A stretch of 6,526 nt of DNA from Thermoflexus hugenholtzii JAD2 (GCA_945889565.1 CAMDBZ010000098.1:1-6526); one strand, 5' to 3'. Positions 1 to 5,989 are shown, counted from the stretch's first letter. Numbers and translations are program-made. Notes: generated by a model not told the origin, from the letters alone.

Positions 1-107
1 AGCCGACGGCGCTCTCGGAGCTCGCGACAGTGACGCTGCGGGGGCCGGCGGGCGAGCTGCTGCCGCGGCTGCTCGCCGCGGTGCGCGCGCTGCAGGCGCA
101 GTCCTGA
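1..107 (+). CDS. C-terminal tail of an unidentified protein (partial)
   Basis: The reading frame enters from the left edge (first whole codon at base 3) and ends at TGA 105-107, leaving 34 residues. The tail is rich in Leu, Ala and Arg, ends in AVRALQAQS and looks like a short strand (LATVTLRG) followed by an amphipathic C-terminal helix. Third positions are almost all G or C, as in the confirmed genes nearby. The stop overlaps the ATG of the next gene by one base (TGATG), the usual arrangement of translationally coupled genes, so the two are probably co-transcribed. Too little remains to assign a family. Coding is likely because of the codon pattern and the overlap; the function is unknown. 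Confidence 0.6.
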   Translation, partial: PTALSELATVTLRGPAGELLPRLLAAVRALQAQS

Positions 108-1057
108 TGCCGCCAGGCGACACGCTGGCGCTGCTCGTCGGTGCGGACGACGGGCTATGGGCGCTCGTCCCGGGCGAGCGCGCGCGGCGGGTGGTGGAGG
201 CGGGGCCCGTCGTCGCGCTCGACGCGCGGGACGACGTCGTGGCGTGCGCGGTCGCGGGTCAGGGGCTGTGGGTGCGCCGCTGGCGGGCCTTCGAGCAGGT
301 CTGGACGGGCGAGGCGAGCGCGGGGCACGTCGCGGCCGGTGGCGAGATCTTCGTCGGGACATCGCCCCCCGCCGTGTTCGCGAGCAATCTGATGACCGGG
401 GGGACGCCAGCCTGGCAGGAGTGGCCGGCGCTGCAGAGCGTGCTGCGCTACACGCGCACCCGCACGCGCTCCAGCGGTGGGCGGGCGGTGAGCGGCTTCG
501 TGCGCAGCGGCTCGCACCTGCTCGTGGCGGTGGCGGGGCTCGGCACGTTCCTCACGCTCGACGACGGCCGCTCGTGGGCGGCGATCGGCGACGGGCTGGA
601 CCCGGAGGTCGCGGCGCTGTGCGAGCACCCGGAGCGCCCCCACCGGCGCTACGCCGCCTGCGCCAGCGGCGTGTACCGCTCGGAGGACGGCGGCTACACG
701 TGGGTGCAGTCGCTGCACGGGCTGGACCGCTCGGTGGCCTGGCAGGTCGTCGTGCAGGCGGGGGTGCCGGACGTGCTGCTGCTCTCGGCATCGCGGCGGG
801 CGGACGGCTCGGGCGGCGCGCTGTTCCGCTCGCCGGACGGTGCCACGAGCTGGGAGCGCGTGCGGCTGGGCGACGCCGACGAGTGGGCGCGGCCACCCGC
901 CGTGGCCAGCCTCGCCGGCGACGAGCTCGCGGCGCTGTTCGTGGTCGCGGGCGGCGGAGCCTGGGGGTCGCACGACGGCGGGGCGCGCTGGTTTCCACTC
1001 GCGGACGACGTGCCGCCGACGGCCCGCGTGCTGGCGGCGAGCATCGGCGCCTGGTAG
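107..1057 (+). CDS. BNR-repeat (sialidase-like, beta-propeller) protein
   Basis: This 316-residue protein carries the BNR/Asp-box pattern S/T-x-D-x-G-x-x-W at least four times: TLDDGRSW (150-157), SEDGGYTW (192-199), SPDGATSW (242-249, slightly degenerate) and SHDGGARW (288-295). The spacing of about 40-50 residues is that of blades in a sialidase- or YCF48-like beta-propeller. Lines such as GVYRSEDGG and ALFRSPDGA are typical of 'sialidase family / exo-alpha-sialidase' annotations, which are mostly structural calls. I see no sialidase catalytic set that would justify an enzymatic claim. There is no signal peptide or membrane segment, so it is probably cytoplasmic. The N-terminal third (1-140) has weaker repeats. 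ATG 107 overlaps the upstream stop, implying translational coupling, and has no strong Shine-Dalgarno of its own. Family call is fairly secure; ligand and role are unknown. Confidence 0.8.
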   Translation: MPPGDTLALLVGADDGLWALVPGERARRVVEAGPVVALDARDDVVACAVAGQGLWVRRWRAFEQVWTGEASAGHVAAGGEIFVGTSPPAVFASNLMTGGTPAWQEWPALQSVLRYTRTRTRSSGGRAVSGFVRSGSHLLVAVAGLGTFLTLDDGRSWAAIGDGLDPEVAALCEHPERPHRRYAACASGVYRSEDGGYTWVQSLHGLDRSVAWQVVVQAGVPDVLLLSASRRADGSGGALFRSPDGATSWERVRLGDADEWARPPAVASLAGDELAALFVVAGGGAWGSHDGGARWFPLADDVPPTARVLAASIGAW

Positions 1058-1081
1058 GCGGGCGAGCCCGCTCGGCGGGGC

Positions 1082-1110
1082 GCGATGGTACGCTGGCTGT
1101 TCAGTACTAT
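1082..1110 (+). promoter_or_regulatory. Candidate promoter for the hydrolase-fabF pair
   Basis: The 104-bp gap after the BNR gene contains a distinctly AT-richer patch, GTTCAGTACTATTCACAC. TACTAT at 1105-1110 matches the -10 consensus at four positions, including the key A2 and T6. I find no convincing -35 hexamer at 16-18 bp spacing, so this is a -10-led guess. It lies about 50 bp upstream of the start codon, which suits a short leader. Confidence 0.35.
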
Positions 1111-1161
1111 TCACACTTGCCCACGCACGCCGCCCCCTTGGACGGAGGACGAAGGACCGTG

Positions 1162-2037
1162 ATGCCCGTAGCCAGCCGCTCGCATAACCAGACCGTCGAG
1201 GCGAACGGCCTGCGCTTCCACTACCACGAGTGGGGGGACGTGCGCACGAAGCACGCGCTGATCCTGCTGCACACGTACGGCGAGACCGCCGACGCGTGGG
1301 AAGAGGCCGCCATCGACCTCGCGCGGGAGTACCGCGTGATCGCGCTGGACCAGCGCGGGCACGGCCGGTCGGGGCGGGCGACGGACATGGACTACAGCCG
1401 CGCGACGCAGGTCGAGGACCTCGCGGCGATCATCGAGGTGCTCGGGCTGCGCACGGTGACGCTCGTCGGCCACGGCATGGGCGGCGCGAACGCGATCTGC
1501 TTCGCGGCCGAGCACCCGGACGTCGTGACCGCGCTCATCGCGATCGAGGCCGCGCCCGAGGTGCTGCGCTCGGGCATCGAGACGCTGCGGCGCGTGCACG
1601 CGGCGGGCAGCCGCTTCCAGACCCTCGACGAGGTGAGCGAGCTGCTGCGCGACTTCTACCCCTACGCGACGTCCGAGCAGCTGGACCGGCGCGCCCGCGC
1701 GACGGTGCTGCCGACGGAGGATGGGAGCTACGGCTGGGCGTTCGACCCGGTGCTGCGGGACCCCACGGCGCGGCCGCCGGAGCCGGATCCGGGCCAGCGC
1801 CGGCTCGCGAACCTGTGGGAGTGCGTGGAGCACGTGCAGTGCCCTGTGATGGTCGTCAGCGGCAGCGAGACCGACATGGTCACGCCGGAGGCGATCCAGC
1901 GGCTGCACCGGCGTATCCTCGGCTCGCGCCGCTCGCTGATCGAGGAGGCGGGCCACGCCGTGCCGACTGACCAGCCACAGGCGCTGGCGCAGCACATCCG
2001 GGAGTTCTTGCAGAGCCTGTCCAGCTCACCGCTGTAA
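1162..2037 (+). CDS. Alpha/beta-hydrolase-fold protein with Gly at the nucleophile position
   Basis: The 291-residue product has the layout of the alpha/beta hydrolase superfamily: strand and oxyanion region LILLHTYGE (33-41), the conserved LDQRGHGRS turn (62-70), the nucleophile elbow LVGHGMGGA (101-109), a helical cap around 150-215, the acid-residue region SGSETDMVTP (Asp238) and the late histidine AGHAVP (His265). The length is normal. The oddity is residue 105: the elbow normally reads G-H-S-M-G-G, and here the codon is GGC (Gly), one base from AGC (Ser). The usual His-Gly of the oxyanion loop is His-Thr (37-38). Classical serine hydrolysis is therefore doubtful; a non-hydrolytic role or other chemistry is possible. 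ATG 1162 is chosen with AAGGA 5 nt upstream. GTG 1159 with GGAGG (1144-1148) 10 nt upstream is an equally reasonable start. fabF follows after 20 bp, suggesting an operon. Confidence 0.88.
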   Translation: MPVASRSHNQTVEANGLRFHYHEWGDVRTKHALILLHTYGETADAWEEAAIDLAREYRVIALDQRGHGRSGRATDMDYSRATQVEDLAAIIEVLGLRTVTLVGHGMGGANAICFAAEHPDVVTALIAIEAAPEVLRSGIETLRRVHAAGSRFQTLDEVSELLRDFYPYATSEQLDRRARATVLPTEDGSYGWAFDPVLRDPTARPPEPDPGQRRLANLWECVEHVQCPVMVVSGSETDMVTPEAIQRLHRRILGSRRSLIEEAGHAVPTDQPQALAQHIREFLQSLSSSPL

Positions 2038-2057
2038 CGTTCGCTGTCGGGGGCGCG

Positions 2058-3299
2058 ATGACACGCAGTATCCAGCGGGTGGTGGTGACCGGCCTCGGCG
2101 CGGTCACGCCGATCGGCAACGACGTGGCCGCGTTCTGGGAAGGCCTGTCGAGCGGGCGCAACGGCATCGCGCGCGTCACGCTGTGCGACCCGGATCCGCT
2201 GCCTGTGCAGATCGCCGGCGAGGTCAAAGGCTTCGACGTGGAGCGCTACCTCGACCGCAAGACGGCGCGGCGCACGGGCCGCTTCGCGCAGTTCGCGCTC
2301 GCGGCATCCGCGCAGGCGCTCGCGGACGGTGCGCTCGTCCTCGACGAGCGCACGCGGGACGAGCTTGGCGTGGTGATGGCGACCTCGGGCGGGGCGTTCG
2401 AGATGGGCGAGCCGTGGTCGGAGCTGATGGCGAAGGGCGCCAACCGCGTCGACCCGTTCATCATCACGCGCCTCGGGCAGCACATGGGCGCGGCCCGCGT
2501 CGGGCGCGAGCTCGGCCTGCGCGGGCCGAACACGACGATCAACACGGCGTGCGCCTCCGGCACGGACGCGCTGGGCCATGCGCTCAACCTGATCCGTATG
2601 GGCCAGGCGCGCGCGCTGCTCGCGGGCGGCGCCGAAGCGATCGTGACGCCGCTCGCGCTCGCCTCCATGGGGCGCATGGGCGCGCTGTCGCACAACAACG
2701 CCGACCCCGAGCATGCGTCGCGGCCGTTCGACCTCAACCGCGACGGCTTCGTGCTGGGCGAGGGCGCCGGCGTGCTGCTGCTGGAGTCAGAGGCGTCGGC
2801 GCGGGAGCGCGGCGCGCGCATCTACTGCGAGCTGGTGGGCGTGGGCTGGTCGTTCGACGCGACGGACGACACGGCGCCCGACGCGGAGGGCCAGGCGCTG
2901 GCGATGACCCGCGCCCTACGCGACGCGGAGCTGCCCGCGGAGGCTGTCGACTACATCAACTGCCACGGGACCAGCACCCCGTACAACGACCGCACGGAGA
3001 CCGCGGCGATCAAGCTCGCGCTGGGCGAGCACGCGCGGCGCATCCCGATGTCCTCGACGAAGTCGATGACGGGGCACCTCGCGGCGGCGGCGGGGGGCAT
3101 CGAGGCGGTCGCGGCGGTGCTGACGCTGGACCGCGGCTGCATCCCGCCGACGATCAACTACGTGACGCCGGACCCGGCGTGCGACCTCGATATCGTGCCG
3201 AACGTGGCGCGGGCCGCCGCGCTGGACGTCGTGCTCTCGAACTCGTTCGGCCTCGGCGGGCAGAACGCGGCCGCGGTGTTCCGCCGCTACGAGCCGTAG
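2058..3299 (+). CDS. fabF: 3-oxoacyl-[acyl-carrier-protein] synthase II
   Basis: FabF performs the decarboxylative Claisen condensation of malonyl-ACP with acyl-ACP, the elongation step of type II fatty-acid synthesis in the cytoplasm. The 413-residue length is the family norm. It opens with RVVVTGLGAVTPIGN (7-21). The active-site cysteine is Cys165 in NTACASGTDA; the malonyl-binding histidines are His303 (NCHGTSTPYND) and His340 with Lys335 (TKSMTGHLAAAAG). The acyl-gate loop is SNSFGLGGQNA (394-404). All elongating-KAS residues are present, so this is not a chain-length factor or KSQ-type decarboxylase. The start is ATG 2058, with a G5 run (2049-2053) as a weak Shine-Dalgarno. No acpP, fabD or fabG lies beside it in this window, so it may be an additional or stand-alone condensing enzyme. 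The upstream hydrolase-fold gene is its only apparent operon partner. A polyketide or specialised-lipid KS is less likely given the single-domain length. Confidence 0.96.
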   Translation: MTRSIQRVVVTGLGAVTPIGNDVAAFWEGLSSGRNGIARVTLCDPDPLPVQIAGEVKGFDVERYLDRKTARRTGRFAQFALAASAQALADGALVLDERTRDELGVVMATSGGAFEMGEPWSELMAKGANRVDPFIITRLGQHMGAARVGRELGLRGPNTTINTACASGTDALGHALNLIRMGQARALLAGGAEAIVTPLALASMGRMGALSHNNADPEHASRPFDLNRDGFVLGEGAGVLLLESEASARERGARIYCELVGVGWSFDATDDTAPDAEGQALAMTRALRDAELPAEAVDYINCHGTSTPYNDRTETAAIKLALGEHARRIPMSSTKSMTGHLAAAAGGIEAVAAVLTLDRGCIPPTINYVTPDPACDLDIVPNVARAAALDVVLSNSFGLGGQNAAAVFRRYEP

Positions 3300-3333
3300 C
3301 CGCGAGCCCCGGGGCCCCGCGCTCAGCGGCGCT

Positions 3334-3375
3334 GTCTTAGCGACTCTGTCTTAGCGGCCCAGTCTTAGCGGCCCT
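3334..3375. repeat. Three 14-bp tandem repeats carrying six-frame stops
   Basis: The units are GTCTTAGCGACTCT (3334-3347), GTCTTAGCGGCCCA (3348-3361) and GTCTTAGCGGCCCT (3362-3375). A degenerate fourth copy (about 10 of 14 matches) precedes them at 3320-3333. Each unit contains TTAG, which is TAG on the plus strand and TAA (from CTAA) on the minus strand. Because 14 is not a multiple of 3, the three copies put a stop in every frame of both strands. The last copy supplies the TAA stop (3365-3367) of the minus-strand zinc-ribbon gene. The array sits at the convergent end of fabF and that gene. Confidence 0.9.
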
Positions 3376-3511
3376 GTGGGAAGGCCGTGCGGGGCGCGGA
3401 GCTCGCGTAGAGCACGAAGCCGCATTGGACGCACGACAGGTAGCGCTCGTCGCGATCGGCGACCTGGACGATGTCGCCCTGGCAGCGCGGGCAGGCCTTG
3501 GTCTTGAGCAT
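3365..3511 (-). CDS. Small Cys4 zinc-ribbon protein
   Basis: This is a 48-residue protein starting at ATG (3511-3509) and ending at TAA (3367-3365). It has two CxxC knuckles, CPRC (Cys7, Cys10) and CVQC (Cys27, Cys30), with 16 residues between them, a typical zinc-ribbon spacing. The first knuckle leads into GDIVQVADRDERYLSC and the second is followed by GFVLYAS, a compact beta-ribbon around one zinc ion. A G7 run (minus-strand GGGGGGGA, 3524-3517) sits 5 nt before the ATG as a Shine-Dalgarno-like element. Longer in-frame starts exist upstream but add only Arg/Ala-rich sequence unlike a real domain. Similar tiny zinc ribbons accompany or regulate nucleic-acid machinery, but the partner here is unknown. 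It is transcribed divergently from thyX and converges on fabF. Coding is supported by the motif; the function is not known. Confidence 0.8.
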   Translation of the reverse strand: MLKTKACPRCQGDIVQVADRDERYLSCVQCGFVLYASSAPRTAFPQGR

Positions 3512-3734
3512 TCGCGTCCCCCCCGGGTGCGAGCTGCGTTGTTCTGGGTATCGGCACGCCGACGCCCGACGCGCAGCCCTCGACGCGTCCGAGCCGGCCC
3601 GAGCGGCCGCCCGAGCCCTCGCCACGGCCTCACGACCACCGCTCGACGCCGCGCACGGATTCTTGGTATCTCGGCGCCCGCCGCAAACCCGCCAGTTGGC
3701 GGCGGAGCGATACTTGTGCACACAGGGGGGGCTC
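3512..3734. other. Divergent intergenic region between the zinc-ribbon gene and thyX
   Basis: This is the largest non-coding stretch (223 bp). It holds the start regions of two divergent genes, a direct repeat (TTCTGGGTATC at 3542-3552 and TTCTTGGTATC at 3660-3670, 10 of 11 identical), an inverted repeat at 3689-3702 and a -10-like GATACT (3709-3714). Between the direct repeats (3553-3659) the sequence is a GC-rich, C-biased filler in which I recognise no RNA gene and no coding motif. Confidence 0.6.
3689..3702. promoter_or_regulatory. Inverted repeat upstream of thyX (possible operator)
   Basis: The sequence CCGCCA-GT-TGGCGG is a perfect inverted repeat of two 6-bp arms around 2 bp. It ends 6 bp before the -10-like GATACT (3709-3714) and 32 bp before the thyX ATG, the place where a repressor site would sit. 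It also overlaps the spot expected for a -35, and no good -35 is visible. Short GC palindromes are common by chance in DNA this rich in GC, so the regulatory reading is tentative. Confidence 0.35.
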
Positions 3735-4565
3735 ATGGCGATCGACGTACGCCTCGTCGACCACACGACGGACCCGATCCGCACGCTCTACACGGCGTAC
3801 CGGGTGTGCTACTCGTCGTTCACGCCCGCGCAGATCGAGGCGCGCATCGCCGACGAGCGCATCAGCGCAGAACAGATGCGCGAGTTCGTGGAGGCGAGGC
3901 TGGCGACCGGCCACACCTCGCCGCTGCAGCAGGTGTGGTTCGAGTTCGGCATCTCGGGCGTGAGCCGGGCGTTCTCGCACCAGTTCGTGCGCCACCACAT
4001 GGGCATCTCGTTCGAGCAGCAGTCGCAACGTTACGTCACGTACCGCGACGGCACGTTCCCGTACACGGTGCCGGAGAGCGTGCGCCGCGCGGGCATGGCG
4101 GAGCAGTTCGAGCAGGCGATGGCGACCGCGGGCGCCACGTACGAGGCGCTGATCGCGGCCGGCGTGCCCGCCGAGGATGCGCGCTTCCTGCTGCCGAACG
4201 CCACCAACACGAACTTCAAGGTGTCCGTGAACTACCTGGAGCTGCTGCACATCGCCGATCAGCGGCTGTGCACGCGCGCGCAGTGGGAGTTCCGCAAGGT
4301 GGTCTCGCTGATGCGCGCGGAGGTGAAGCGCCGCTTCCCGGCGCTGGGCGTGCAGCTGCAGCCGAAGTGCGGCGAGGCGCGGCTCGGCTACTGCGACGAG
4401 GCGTTCAAGGACTGGGAGGCGTGCCCGATCGGCCGCAAGCGGCCGCACAAGAGCACGCTCTTCGCGCTGTACGAGCGCGCGCAGTCCGGCGCGCTCGCGG
4501 ACCTCGGCGACCCGGACTTCGAGCTGATCGCGCGCGAGCAGGCGGAAGACGCCGAACCGTACTAG
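3735..4565 (+). CDS. thyX: Flavin-dependent thymidylate synthase
   Basis: ThyX makes dTMP from dUMP using methylene-tetrahydrofolate, FAD and NADPH, replacing ThyA. The 276-residue protein starts with VRLVDHTTDPIRTLYTAYRVCYS. It carries the family signature as RHHMGISFEQQSQRY (86-100), where the usual first three residues are RHR; residue 88 is His. Further conserved blocks are GHTSPLQQVWFEFGISGVSRAFSHQ (59-83, split around Gln65), ARFLLPNATNT (149-159) and VNYLELLHIADQR (165-177, Asn166 and Arg177 in dUMP/FAD-binding positions), then AQWEFR (182-187). The C-terminus has Cys212, Cys220 and Cys230 in a PKCG...GYC...ACPIG arrangement. ATG 3735 is preceded by a G7 run (3725-3731) 3 nt upstream. 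The frame is open further upstream, but that stretch lacks ThyX homology and would overlap the zinc-ribbon gene. It is probably monocistronic and converges on the MFS gene. Confidence 0.96.
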   Translation: MAIDVRLVDHTTDPIRTLYTAYRVCYSSFTPAQIEARIADERISAEQMREFVEARLATGHTSPLQQVWFEFGISGVSRAFSHQFVRHHMGISFEQQSQRYVTYRDGTFPYTVPESVRRAGMAEQFEQAMATAGATYEALIAAGVPAEDARFLLPNATNTNFKVSVNYLELLHIADQRLCTRAQWEFRKVVSLMRAEVKRRFPALGVQLQPKCGEARLGYCDEAFKDWEACPIGRKRPHKSTLFALYERAQSGALADLGDPDFELIAREQAEDAEPY

Positions 4566-4641
4566 GTCAGCGGCCGCCAAAGCAGCGAAGCGTCTTCGGC
4601 CGCGAGAGACGTGCAACTTGCCATCGGCCCGCTCGGAGCCG

Positions 4642-4659
4642 CTCGCCCGTCACGGCGAG
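4642..4659. terminator. Candidate bidirectional hairpin between thyX and the MFS gene
   Basis: CTCGCC (4642-4647) and GGCGAG (4654-4659) form a perfect 6-bp stem with a 6-nt loop in the 98-bp convergent gap, just before the MFS stop codon. A second possible stem pairs GCGGCCG (4570-4576) with CGGCCGC (4597-4603) just after the thyX stop. Neither is followed by a T-tract in either direction, so these are weak terminator candidates based on position and pairing only. Confidence 0.3.
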
Positions 4660-4663
4660 TGAC

Positions 4664-5989
4664 CTAGTCGTCGCCGGCGGTGACGGGCGCGGGCGCGCGA
4701 CGCGCGGGCTCCGGGTGCAGCAGCCGGCCGGGGCTCGCGATCGCGACGAGCGCCATGAAGGCCGCGATCAGCGCGCCGAGCAGGATGAACGTCGCGGACG
4801 CGCTGGTGCGGTCCGCGAGCGCGCCCAGCGGCGCGGACATCAGCGGGAAGACGCTGAAGGTGAGCATGTAGATGCTCATCACGCGGCCGTGCAACGCCGG
4901 GTCCGAATTCGCCATCAGCATCGTGCTGTTGACCGTCATGTAGCCCGTCGAGGCCAGCCCGAGCGTGACCTGCGCGACCAGCGCGCCCGAGTAGCCGAAC
5001 CATGCCGCGAGCAGCCCGAGCGTGACCAGCGAGAGGCCGAAGCCGAAGCCGAGCAGCGCCTGTAGCAGCGGCAGCCGTCGCGTGTGGCCGAGCCACGCGA
5101 TCGCGAGCGAGCCGGCGAGCGCGCCGACGCCGGAGACGGCGAGCAGCACGCCGTACGCGCCGGAACCGACGTGCAGCTCCTCGGCGGCGAAGCCGGGGAG
5201 CAGGGTGATGTACGGCATGCCGACCAGCGACGGCACGAACGCCATCAGCATGAGCAGGCGCAGCGCGGGCGACGCCCACAGGTAGCGCAGCCCGACGCCG
5301 ATCTCGCGCGCCACGTTGCGGCGCTCCGTCGCACCGGCGAGATGCGCGGTGCTGCGCGGGAGCTGCCAGAGGATCGCGACCACGCCGAAGTTGAGCGCCG
5401 CCTGCAGGTAGAACACGATATCGACGCCGAGCGCGACCATCAGCACGCCGGCGACCGCCGGCGCGAAGACGCGCGTGCCGTTCATCGCGGCGTTGTTGAG
5501 CGCGATCGCGTTCGCCAGCTCCTCCCGCGGCACGAGCTCCGGGACGAGCGCCTGCCGCGCCGGCATGTTGAACGCGAACACGGTGCCCTGCAGCAGCCCC
5601 AGCGCGAAGAGCCAGGGAATCGAGATGACGTCGATGGTGATCAGCACTGCAGTGGCGAGCGCGGTCAGCCCGACCAGCGTCTGCGTGATGGTCAGCAGCA
5701 GCCGCTTGTCCATGCGGTCGGCGTACGCGCCGCCCACGAGCGAGAAGAGCAGCTGCGGGATGCCCCACGACAGCATCACGACGCCGACCGCGGCGTTGGT
5801 GCCGGAGATGTCGTGCGCAAGCCAGCCCCGCGCCACCATCTGCATCTGCATCGCGGTGAACGAGGCGGCCATCGAGAGCCAGAGGATGCGGTAGTTGCGA
5901 TAGCGGAACGCCGCGAACGTCTGGCGCATGCTTCCGCGTGGCGGACGGGCGCCCGCGCTGGGCGGCCTGGCGATCGAGGCGTGGCTCAC
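4664..5989 (-). CDS. MFS transporter, EntS/MFS_3-like exporter
   Basis: This is a 441-residue integral membrane protein with about 12 hydrophobic segments, roughly at residues 36-55, 66-88, 99-119, 124-143, 172-188, 190-209, 243-266, 279-300, 306-329, 333-356, 370-391 and 398-419. The loop between segments 2 and 3 has the MFS motif A as GGAYADRMDKRL (86-97). The block NMPARQALVPELVPREELAN (141-160) followed by a run of NNAAMNGTR (165-173), and DPALHGRVMSIYM (363-375), are hallmarks of the EntS-like MFS_3 branch, which includes siderophore and drug exporters. A proton-driven efflux role is inferred; the substrate cannot be read. The start is GTG 5989, chosen because minus-strand GGAG (5999-5996) lies 6 nt upstream; ATG at residue 21 is the alternative. 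The soluble N-terminal 25 residues are Pro/Arg-rich. It is divergent from the small acidic gene. Confidence 0.92.
   Translation of the reverse strand: MSHASIARPPSAGARPPRGSMRQTFAAFRYRNYRILWLSMAASFTAMQMQMVARGWLAHDISGTNAAVGVVMLSWGIPQLLFSLVGGAYADRMDKRLLLTITQTLVGLTALATAVLITIDVISIPWLFALGLLQGTVFAFNMPARQALVPELVPREELANAIALNNAAMNGTRVFAPAVAGVLMVALGVDIVFYLQAALNFGVVAILWQLPRSTAHLAGATERRNVAREIGVGLRYLWASPALRLLMLMAFVPSLVGMPYITLLPGFAAEELHVGSGAYGVLLAVSGVGALAGSLAIAWLGHTRRLPLLQALLGFGFGLSLVTLGLLAAWFGYSGALVAQVTLGLASTGYMTVNSTMLMANSDPALHGRVMSIYMLTFSVFPLMSAPLGALADRTSASATFILLGALIAAFMALVAIASPGRLLHPEPARRAPAPVTAGDD

Noticed and set aside
155..1114. Long minus-strand open frame opposite the BNR gene
   Set aside because: Its Arg/Pro/His-rich composition with no motifs is typical of the antisense frame of a high-GC gene. 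The plus frame has four BNR repeats.
157..1161. Open frame running upstream of the hydrolase gene, as if giving a 626-residue fusion
   Set aside because: The extra part is Arg/Gly/Ala-rich filler that lies over the BNR gene in another frame. Domain homology begins only near 1162, where ribosome-binding sites are present.
1728..2714. Minus-strand 328-residue open frame across the hydrolase/fabF junction
   Set aside because: It is antisense to two well-supported genes, has no recognisable domain and has Arg/Ala/His-rich shadow composition.
2058..3299. fabF as part of a polyketide or specialised-metabolite cluster
   Set aside because: It is a single-domain, normal-length elongating KAS with no acyl carrier, acyltransferase or tailoring genes in the window.
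3304..3324. GGGGCCCC palindrome and GAGC...GCTC pairing after fabF as an intrinsic terminator
   Set aside because: There is no T-tract, and self-complementary G/C blocks are expected by chance in this base composition. It does not merit a terminator call.
3471..3734. N-terminal extension of ThyX by 88 residues
   Set aside because: ThyX homology begins right at the ATG at 3735, which has a G-rich ribosome-binding site. The extension overlaps the zinc-ribbon gene and has no conserved content.
3425..5065. 546-residue plus-strand open frame spanning thyX and the MFS gene
   Set aside because: It runs across thyX in a different frame and is antisense to the MFS gene. The protein is low-complexity Arg/Gly/Ala-rich with no domain.
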